Shown: positions 1 through 4,048 of the stretch, piece by piece
How the letters are laid out: each line of letters starts with the position of its first letter
How positions within the stretch are numbered: the stretch's first letter is position 1
Assembly (NCBI GenBank): GCA_913020235.1
Contig: CAJWBT010000175.1
Coordinates: 1-5,505, forward strand
Direction: 5' to 3'
Length of the DNA stretch: 5,505 bases
Source of the DNA: an uncultured Chloroflexota bacterium
GTDB lineage: Bacteria > Chloroflexota > Dehalococcoidia > UBA3495
Made by a program: the position numbers and the translations under genes
Notes under the pieces: generated by a model
Databases searched by the model: none
What the model saw: only the letters and a program-made list of their open reading frames with translations
What the model was told of the DNA's origin: nothing

Positions 1-314
1 TCCACCCACAGCATGTTGTGGAAGAGGCGCCGGCCGCTCTGGGAGACGGCGCCCAAGGGCCGGGCCGCCAGGGCAATTGCGCCGCCCCTTTCGTCCATGG
101 CCCGGACGTCGCCGCCGGAGCAGAAGCCCCGGCCGGACCCCGTCACCACCACTGCGCTTATCTCCGGGTCAACGCCAACCGCGGCAAACACGTTTTCCAA
201 CTCGTGGTGCATGACCTCGTTGATCGCGTTGAGGCGTTCCGGCCGGTTCAGGGTGATGGTCAGGATACTGTCCCGCTTGTCCACGAGAAGGGTCTCATAA
301 CTGTAGTCCGCCAT
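1..314 (-). CDS. Enoyl-CoA hydratase/isomerase family protein (crotonase fold), 3' part missing
   Basis: The first 104 residues are visible; the frame is open to the window edge, so the C-terminal part lies outside. The N-terminus has the crotonase pattern: a beta strand (ILTITLNRPERLNAI, residues 17-31), then VVVTGSGRGFCSGGDV (residues 55-70), the conserved loop that contributes a backbone amide of the oxyanion hole holding the acyl-CoA thioester. In the family these enzymes hydrate, isomerise or hydrolyse acyl-CoAs in the cytoplasm. The residues that separate these activities (the Glu pair of true hydratases) would be in the missing part, so the exact reaction is open. The ATG at 312-314 follows a strong GGAGG ribosome site at the right distance. 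It lies 117 bases after the acyl-CoA ligase stop on the same strand and probably shares its transcript. Family assignment is secure; substrate and reaction are not. Confidence 0.9.
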   Translation of the reverse strand, partial: MADYSYETLLVDKRDSILTITLNRPERLNAINEVMHHELENVFAAVGVDPEISAVVVTGSGRGFCSGGDVRAMDERGGAIALAARPLGAVSQSGRRLFHNMLWV

Positions 315-316
315 TT

Positions 317-327
317 CCTTCCTCCTT
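317..327 (-). promoter_or_regulatory. Ribosome binding site of the crotonase gene
   Basis: On the minus strand the purine run AAGGAGGAAGG ends two bases before the ATG at 314; its AAGGAGG core sits about six bases from the ATG. It is a near-perfect Shine-Dalgarno sequence and fixes this start. It suggests independent, efficient initiation rather than coupling to the ligase stop 117 bases upstream. Confidence 0.75.
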
Positions 328-379
328 CAGGTACTTCTCGCTTATTTTGAGCCGCTCGGCAGGTCCATCTTCAGAGCCG

Positions 380-414
380 TCAGCAGTCGGCCTTCAGTTC
401 TCAGCTAACGGCCG
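380..414. repeat. Degenerate heptad repeat (TCAGNNN-type)
   Basis: On the plus strand five consecutive 7-base units can be read in phase: TCAGCAG, TCGGCCT, TCAGTTC, TCAGCTA, ACGGCCG. The units are degenerate but keep the seven-base period. The sequence lies in the 117-base gap between the ligase stop and the crotonase start. It resembles in unit length and core the cleaner TCAGCGG array at 3891-3920. Short heptad arrays of this kind occur in intergenic DNA of several bacterial groups; no function is implied by the sequence itself. Confidence 0.5.
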
Positions 415-423
415 TAGGTTAGC
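404..423 (-). other. Short stem-loop just after the acyl-CoA ligase stop
   Basis: GCTAAC (404-409) and GTTAGC (418-423) form a perfect 6-bp stem around an 8-base loop, starting 8 bases downstream of the ligase TGA on the minus strand. There is no U-run behind it, so it is not a classical terminator. It could slow 3' exonucleases or partly attenuate transcription into the crotonase gene. A 6-bp stem can arise by chance. Confidence 0.35.
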
Positions 424-431
424 CGCCAGGA

Positions 432-2075
432 TCAGCGAAGGCGAATCCCGGCCGCCTCCCGGTCGAAGCAGCCCTCGATGAGGTCTTCCCGCTCCTGCCG
501 CAGCAGGTCTTTGCGAACCCGGAGGCTGGGGGTGCGGGGCAGGTCGTCCCGCATCTCCACGTACCGTGGGACCTTGAAATAGGCCAGGTGTTCGGCGCAC
601 CAGTGGACCACATCCTCCGGTTTCACGGTGGCGCCGGACCGGGGCAACACGTAGACCTTGACCTCGTCTTCCCCCAGCTCCGAGGGAACGGCCAACACCG
701 CGCAGTCCAGAACGTCGGGGAGGCGCTTGATCACGTTCTCCACCTCCTGGGAGGAGATGTTCTCGCCTCTCCGCCGGATAATGTCCTTCTTCCGGTCGAC
801 GAAGTACAGGAAGCCGTCCTCGTCCATCCAGCCCAGGTCTCCGGTGTACAGCCAACCGTCGCGAAGCGCCATGAGCGTCTGCTCTTCGCTGCGCCAGTAG
901 CCGGGCATCACCGCCGGGTTCTTGATGGTGATCTCGCCCACTGTGTTGAGGCCTACCGGGACGCCGGTTTCGGGGTGGGACAATCTTACGTTGTTGATGA
1001 AGCCGGGGTCCGGGTGTTGCCGCGCCTGCCCGGAAGAGCGCGGGCGGCGCGGCTGGCCGATTCGCTCGATGGTACCGTAGCAGGTCTCGGTCATGCCGAA
1101 GCCGACGATGATCTCGGTGCCGAACCTCTCCTGGAACGCATCCAAAAACTCGGGAGAGGCGGCAGGGGAACCGTAAAAGAGCCGGACGGAGTTCTGTCGG
1201 TCGGCGGGCGACTCCGGCTGTTTTGCCAGCACCGGCATCATCATGCCGATAAAGTTGACGACGGTGGCCCTGGCCCCCCGGACCTGGTCCCAGAAGCGGG
1301 AGGCGCTGAACCGGTCCACCACCACCAGCGTGGCGCCGGCCGCCAGAGACCCCATGGTGGAGTAGTACTGGATGTTGGCGTGGTAGTAGGGCAGGCAGGT
1401 GAAAAACCGGTCCTCGGGCGTGGCCTGGGTCCAGTGGGCGAACCCCTGGCCGGCGGCCACGTACATCTGGTGGGTCACCATGACCCCTTTAGGATTGCCG
1501 GTGGTGCCCGAAGTGTAGACCAACATCGAGATGTCTCGCGGAGAGACCTCCGGCCGCGCCGCCAGCACATCGGACTTGGACAAGGCTTCGGCGAAGCCGG
1601 CCCAGCCGGGGACCCCACTTCGAAACGGGGGATCGTCTCCAGCCACCAGCCTGTGCTGCACGTTGGGGGCAAGGAGGGCTGCCTGCTGGGCCACGGCCAG
1701 CAGCGACTCGTGGGCGACCAGGGCCGTGGCTCCGGCGTCGTTGAGGATGTAGGCCGTCTCGTCCCGCTTGTAGGCGGTGTTAACGGGTACGCTGATGGCG
1801 CCTAGGGCCGATAAGCCGAACCAGCAGAATAGGTACTCGGGACAGTTGGGCAGGAACAGGCAAACCCTGTCCCCCTTTCCCACGCCCATCGCCTGGAACA
1901 TGCCGGCCGTTTGCAGCGCCTTCCGCCACAGCTGGGCGTAGGTGAACTTCTGTCCGGACATTTCCAGGCAGAGCTTATCCGGGCTCCGGGCAACTGCCGT
2001 GTCCAGGAACTCTCCCAGGGTCATTTCCCAGGTGTTTCGGCCCCCGGCAGCCACCGGCACCGTCACGTCGCTCAT
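432..2075 (-). CDS. AMP-forming acyl-CoA ligase (CaiC/DitJ-like acyl-CoA synthetase)
   Basis: A 547-residue member of the ANL superfamily. Such enzymes activate a carboxylate with ATP to an acyl-adenylate and then make the CoA thioester, in the cytoplasm. Numbering from the ATG at 2075, the ATP P-loop YTSGTTGNPKG is at 187-197, the adenine-binding GFGMTET at 325-331, YTGDLG (ribose-binding Asp) at 410-415, and the hinge DRKKDIIRRRGENIS at 427-441. The C-terminal A10 motif reads RTPSLRVRK (514-522), so the usual catalytic Lys of SGK is Arg519. No signal peptide or membrane segment is seen. The overall pattern is closest to crotonobetaine/carnitine- or DitJ-like ligases; the true acid is unknown. 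The frame can be extended to a GTG at 2147, but a GGAGG there is only one base from that GTG and the extra 24 residues look unlike the family, so I prefer the ATG, preceded by AGGGG at five bases. It is divergent from the DUF35-thiolase pair and upstream of the crotonase. Confidence 0.92.
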   Translation of the reverse strand: MSDVTVPVAAGGRNTWEMTLGEFLDTAVARSPDKLCLEMSGQKFTYAQLWRKALQTAGMFQAMGVGKGDRVCLFLPNCPEYLFCWFGLSALGAISVPVNTAYKRDETAYILNDAGATALVAHESLLAVAQQAALLAPNVQHRLVAGDDPPFRSGVPGWAGFAEALSKSDVLAARPEVSPRDISMLVYTSGTTGNPKGVMVTHQMYVAAGQGFAHWTQATPEDRFFTCLPYYHANIQYYSTMGSLAAGATLVVVDRFSASRFWDQVRGARATVVNFIGMMMPVLAKQPESPADRQNSVRLFYGSPAASPEFLDAFQERFGTEIIVGFGMTETCYGTIERIGQPRRPRSSGQARQHPDPGFINNVRLSHPETGVPVGLNTVGEITIKNPAVMPGYWRSEEQTLMALRDGWLYTGDLGWMDEDGFLYFVDRKKDIIRRRGENISSQEVENVIKRLPDVLDCAVLAVPSELGEDEVKVYVLPRSGATVKPEDVVHWCAEHLAYFKVPRYVEMRDDLPRTPSLRVRKDLLRQEREDLIEGCFDREAAGIRLR

Positions 2076-2189
2076 ACCGACCCCTGTTAGGTCAGGACTG
2101 CCCGCCGCCACCGGGAAACAGTGACGCGAAGGGCAAGCGATCCTCACGCCTCCGTGTCTGGCTGGCGCGGCGTTTTTCAGGCATCCCCA

Positions 2190-2218
2190 AACCTACCATG
2201 TACCTGGAACGCGGTCAA
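2190..2218 (-). promoter_or_regulatory. Predicted sigma-70-like promoter of the acyl-CoA ligase
   Basis: On the minus strand a -35 box TTGACC (2213-2218, five of six consensus bases) is followed after exactly 17 bases by TAGGTT (2190-2195), which has the key T, A and final T of the -10 box. Transcription would start near 2183, giving a leader of about 108 bases to the preferred ATG at 2075, or about 36 to the alternative GTG at 2147. This is a motif prediction only. Confidence 0.45.
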
Positions 2219-2228
2219 TGGGGTCGAG

Positions 2229-2240
2229 CAACCCGGGTTG
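2229..2240. promoter_or_regulatory. Candidate operator: perfect 12-bp palindrome between divergent promoters
   Basis: CAACCCGGGTTG is its own reverse complement and overlaps the first three bases of the plus-strand -35 box (2238-2243). It lies within a wider 29-base dyad (2214-2242) whose outer arms are GTCAA and TTGAC, that is, the two -35 boxes themselves, with GGGT/ACCC (2221-2224 / 2231-2234) inside. A dimeric repressor bound here would occlude the plus-strand promoter and could affect both. TetR-type regulators often play this role in acyl-CoA clusters, but no regulator gene is in the window and the binder is unknown. Confidence 0.4.
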
Positions 2241-2266
2241 ACACCCCCCAGCGGCCGGTTTAAGCT
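2238..2266 (+). promoter_or_regulatory. Predicted sigma-70-like promoter of the DUF35-thiolase pair
   Basis: A perfect -35 box TTGACA (2238-2243) is followed after 17 bases by TAAGCT (2261-2266), which keeps the first two and last bases of TATAAT. An alternative -10, TTTAAG at 2259-2264, would need a shorter 15-base spacer. The start of transcription would be near 2273, leaving a leader of about 27 bases before the ATG at 2300. It is back to back with the minus-strand promoter. Confidence 0.5.
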
Positions 2267-2299
2267 GAACTTCCCAGCACCGAGGAGACTGATCAGCCT

Positions 2300-2704
2300 A
2301 TGCCCGTTTCCATCGACAATAGCCGCCTGAAACTGACCAACGAAGAGGGGACCGAGGGGGTACTTCTGGGGTTCCGCTGCCGCGACTGCGGGGGCCACGT
2401 TTTTGGGCCGGCAACCTACTGCCAGGGGTGTACCTCCACCGAACTGGAGCCGGTTGAGCTGAGCAACCAGGGGATTCTGTACAGCTACACCGTGGTCCGG
2501 GTGCCGTCGCCGGGTTGGCCGGGGCCCGTCCCTTACGTCCTGGGACAGGTTGAATTGCCCGAGGGTCCCCAGGTGCTGGCCGAGTTGATTGACTGCCCGG
2601 AGGACGGCCTGAAGATCGGGATGGCGGTCGAGTTGGCCCTGCGGCCCGTGGGGGCCCGCGAGGGGGATACCGAAATGGCGGTCTTCAAGTGGCGGCCGGC
2701 ATGA
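2300..2704 (+). CDS. DUF35 zinc-ribbon / OB-fold protein, thiolase partner subunit
   Basis: A 134-residue protein with the two-part layout of the DUF35 family. A rubredoxin-like zinc ribbon is formed by C27, C30, C41 and C44 (CRDC, ten residues, CQGC); a C-terminal OB fold spans roughly residues 52-134, with the family-like stretch GILYSYTVVRVPSPGWPGPVPYVLGQVELPEG (58-89). Family knowledge: such proteins bind acyl-CoA or CoA and form tight complexes with thiolase-like enzymes, for example BbsA with BbsB in toluene degradation, the archaeal thiolase/HMG-CoA synthase complex, and ChsH2 with Ltp2 in steroid side-chain loss. The thiolase directly downstream fits this. All four zinc ligands are intact. 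A GAGGAG site at 2282-2287 is about 12 bases before the ATG, longer than ideal. The protein lacks the N-terminal MaoC-type domain seen in some partners. The role is inferred from family and position. Confidence 0.9.
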   Translation: MPVSIDNSRLKLTNEEGTEGVLLGFRCRDCGGHVFGPATYCQGCTSTELEPVELSNQGILYSYTVVRVPSPGWPGPVPYVLGQVELPEGPQVLAELIDCPEDGLKIGMAVELALRPVGAREGDTEMAVFKWRPA

Positions 2705-2720
2705 TCCGCCCGTGAGCACC

Positions 2721-2730
2721 GAGGAGGAGG
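2721..2730 (+). promoter_or_regulatory. Strong ribosome binding site deciding the thiolase GTG start
   Basis: GAGGAGGAGG ends seven bases before the GTG at 2738-2740, an ideal distance. No other in-frame start with a ribosome site is near, so the GTG start is well supported. The 33-base gap from the DUF35 stop agrees with a two-gene operon and high expression of the second partner. Confidence 0.8.
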
Positions 2731-2737
2731 CAACGCC

Positions 2738-3892
2738 GTGACCCAGTTCCGTCCGGGCCGCGAGGTGATGGTCGCCGGGGTGGGCTTGCACCCCTTCGGC
2801 AGGTTCCCGAACAAGGACCTGGCCGCGTTGGCGTTGGAGGCGGTGGTCGCCGCCTTAAAAGACGCGGAGGTCCGCTGGAAAGACATCCCGGTGGCCTACT
2901 TCGGCCACGTCTACTACCACGGTATGTCGGTGGGTGAAACCGCCCTGGCCAAGCTGGGGCTGACCGGGATACCCATAATCAACGTGGAAAACGCCTGCTC
3001 TAGCGGGTCCACCGCCTTCTGGCAGGCCTACTGGGGCGTCGCCAGCGGGGTGTTCGACCTGGCGCTGGCCTTTGGGGCCGAGAAGGTGCCCAGGGGGCCG
3101 GTCACCGTGACCGCCGAAGACAGTCCCGAGCGCTACATCGGCGCGGACCACATGATGGCCGGGTATGCTCTGCGGATGCGCCGCTACATGGAAGAAACGG
3201 GCGCTCCGGCCTCCGCCCTGGCCCAGGTGTCGGTGAAGGCCCGCCAGAACGGCGCCCTCAACCCCTACGCCCACCGCAAGGAGACCCACACCCTGGAGCA
3301 GGTCCTGGGCTCGCGCCTGATCTCCGACCCCCTCACCCTGTTCCAGTGCTGCCCCACCAGCGAGGGGGCCGCCGCCGCCGTCCTGTGCGCCGCGGACTCT
3401 ATGGACCGGTACGGAGTATCCAGGGACCGGGCCGTCCGCGTGAACGCGGCGGTGCTGCGATCCGGAAGTTACAACGGCCGGGGCAGCGACCATTCGGCGT
3501 TCAGCCCCTACCGGACCGAGCCGGCCGCCATGGAAGCCTACGAGATGAGCGGCCTGGGGCCGGAGGACGTGGACCTGGTGCAGGTCCACGACGCCGCTAC
3601 CATCGGCGAGCTGCAGCAGCTTGAATCCCTGCACCTGGTCCCCTTTGGCCAGGCGTGGGAGGCCACCGTGGAGGGGCGCACGGCCCTCACCGGGGATATT
3701 CCCACCAATACCGACGGCGGGCTGCTGGCCATGGGACACCCCTTCGGCGCCACCGGCATCCGGATGATACACGAGACCGTCACCCAGCTGCGGCAGGAAG
3801 CGGGGCCGCGCCAGGTGGGCAACCCAAAGGTGGGCCTAGCCCAGTGCTCCGGAGCCGGAGACGTGACCACCGTGCACATTCTGACGAAGTAG
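2738..3892 (+). CDS. Thiolase family protein (SCP-x-type, paired with DUF35)
   Basis: A 384-residue thiolase of normal family length. The nucleophilic cysteine is C87 in NVENACSSGSTAF (82-94). H284 lies in VQVHDAATIGEL, the SCP-x-type HD motif that replaces NEAF of classical thiolases. H334 is in NTDGGLLAMGHPFGATG (324-340), and C370 in GLAQCSGAGD matches the second catalytic Cys position. In the family, Cys-His-Cys enzymes cleave 3-ketoacyl-CoA with CoA or run the reverse condensation. Keeping C87 argues against an Ltp2-type retro-aldolase, in which the cysteine is lost. The upstream DUF35 gene makes a heteromeric complex like BbsA-BbsB likely. The divergent ligase and crotonase could supply or use the acyl-CoA, though the chain length or ring system is unknown. 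No signal peptide or membrane segment is seen. The stop codon TAG overlaps the first unit of a heptad repeat. Confidence 0.93.
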   Translation: MTQFRPGREVMVAGVGLHPFGRFPNKDLAALALEAVVAALKDAEVRWKDIPVAYFGHVYYHGMSVGETALAKLGLTGIPIINVENACSSGSTAFWQAYWGVASGVFDLALAFGAEKVPRGPVTVTAEDSPERYIGADHMMAGYALRMRRYMEETGAPASALAQVSVKARQNGALNPYAHRKETHTLEQVLGSRLISDPLTLFQCCPTSEGAAAAVLCAADSMDRYGVSRDRAVRVNAAVLRSGSYNGRGSDHSAFSPYRTEPAAMEAYEMSGLGPEDVDLVQVHDAATIGELQQLESLHLVPFGQAWEATVEGRTALTGDIPTNTDGGLLAMGHPFGATGIRMIHETVTQLRQEAGPRQVGNPKVGLAQCSGAGDVTTVHILTK

Positions 3893-3920
3893 CGGTCAGC
3901 GGTCAGCGGTCAGCGGTCAG
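3891..3920. repeat. Perfect heptad tandem repeat overlapping the thiolase stop codon
   Basis: The unit AGCGGTC occurs four times without error (3891-3918), followed by AG. Equivalently, TCAGCGG is repeated three times and ends in TCAG. The first two bases are the last two of the thiolase TAG, so the array begins in the stop codon. The unit resembles the degenerate heptads at 380-414. Perfect identity suggests recent slippage or active maintenance; copy number would be expected to vary between strains. Confidence 0.85.
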
Positions 3921-3930
3921 TCCGTATCTC

Positions 3931-3953
3931 GTCCCCCCTTGAGAAAGGGGGAC
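3931..3953 (+). terminator. C-run/G-run hairpin downstream of the thiolase (weak terminator candidate)
   Basis: GTCCCCC (3931-3937) pairs perfectly with GGGGGAC (3947-3953) around a 9-base loop. A register shift gives CCCCCTT (3934-3940) with AAGGGGG (3945-3951) around GAGA, a GNRA-type tetraloop. It starts 39 bases after the thiolase stop. No T-run follows, so Rho-independent termination is uncertain; it may instead be an RNA-stabilising hairpin or part of a repeat element. Confidence 0.4.
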
Positions 3954-4007
3954 TATAGGGGGGTCGTTGCACCCTCCCGACGGCCGACCTCCCCCGGGTC
4001 CCCTTCT
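3942..4007. repeat. Long imperfect inverted repeat between convergent genes
   Basis: The arms 3942-3966 and 3985-4007 are reverse complements at about 19 positions: CGACC, CCCC, TCCCC and TTCT blocks match, with one inserted T and a mismatched centre (TATAG against CGGG). An 18-base loop separates them. The element overlaps the hairpin at 3931-3953 and so offers competing folds. Lying between the convergent thiolase and nuclease genes, it could end transcription from both sides, or be a small non-coding repeat element. Confidence 0.5.
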
Positions 4008-4033
4008 TCCTATGTCTGAGACACCTTCCGTAG

Positions 4034-4048
4034 AACGGCCTAGCCGTT
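4034..4048 (-). other. Hairpin with the nuclease stop codon in its loop
   Basis: AACGGC (4034-4039) and GCCGTT (4043-4048) are perfect complements around three bases. On the minus strand the stem forms from the last two sense codons and the bases after the stop, while the TAG stop (4040-4042) is the whole loop. No U-run follows. It may be a chance 6-bp stem or a 3'-end stabiliser. Confidence 0.4.

Noticed and set aside
305..395. Short minus-strand frames between ligase and crotonase whose ends read like protein C-termini (for example AERLKISEKYLKEEG)
   Set aside because: Both candidate frames are only about 20-32 codons long, lack a usable start, and overlap the crotonase ribosome site or heptad repeat; a gene remnant is possible but cannot be supported.
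588..1805. Long plus-strand open frame of 405 codons opposite the acyl-CoA ligase
   Set aside because: It is antisense to a gene with a complete set of ANL motifs; its translation has no recognisable domain and is rich in Gly, Val, His and Arg, as expected of a GC-rich shadow frame.
2076..2147. N-terminal extension of the acyl-CoA ligase from a GTG at 2147
   Set aside because: The GGAGG there is one base from the GTG, too close for normal initiation, and the 24 extra residues do not look like the family N-terminus. The ATG at 2075 is preferred, though the extension is not excluded.
2177..2791. Minus-strand open frame of 204 codons across the DUF35 gene and the divergent spacer
   Set aside because: It runs through the promoter region and antisense to the DUF35 zinc ribbon; no family features.
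2855..3772. Minus-strand open frame of 305 codons opposite the thiolase
   Set aside because: Shadow of the thiolase: no ribosome site, low-complexity Gly/His/Val-rich translation, and the sense strand has all catalytic motifs.
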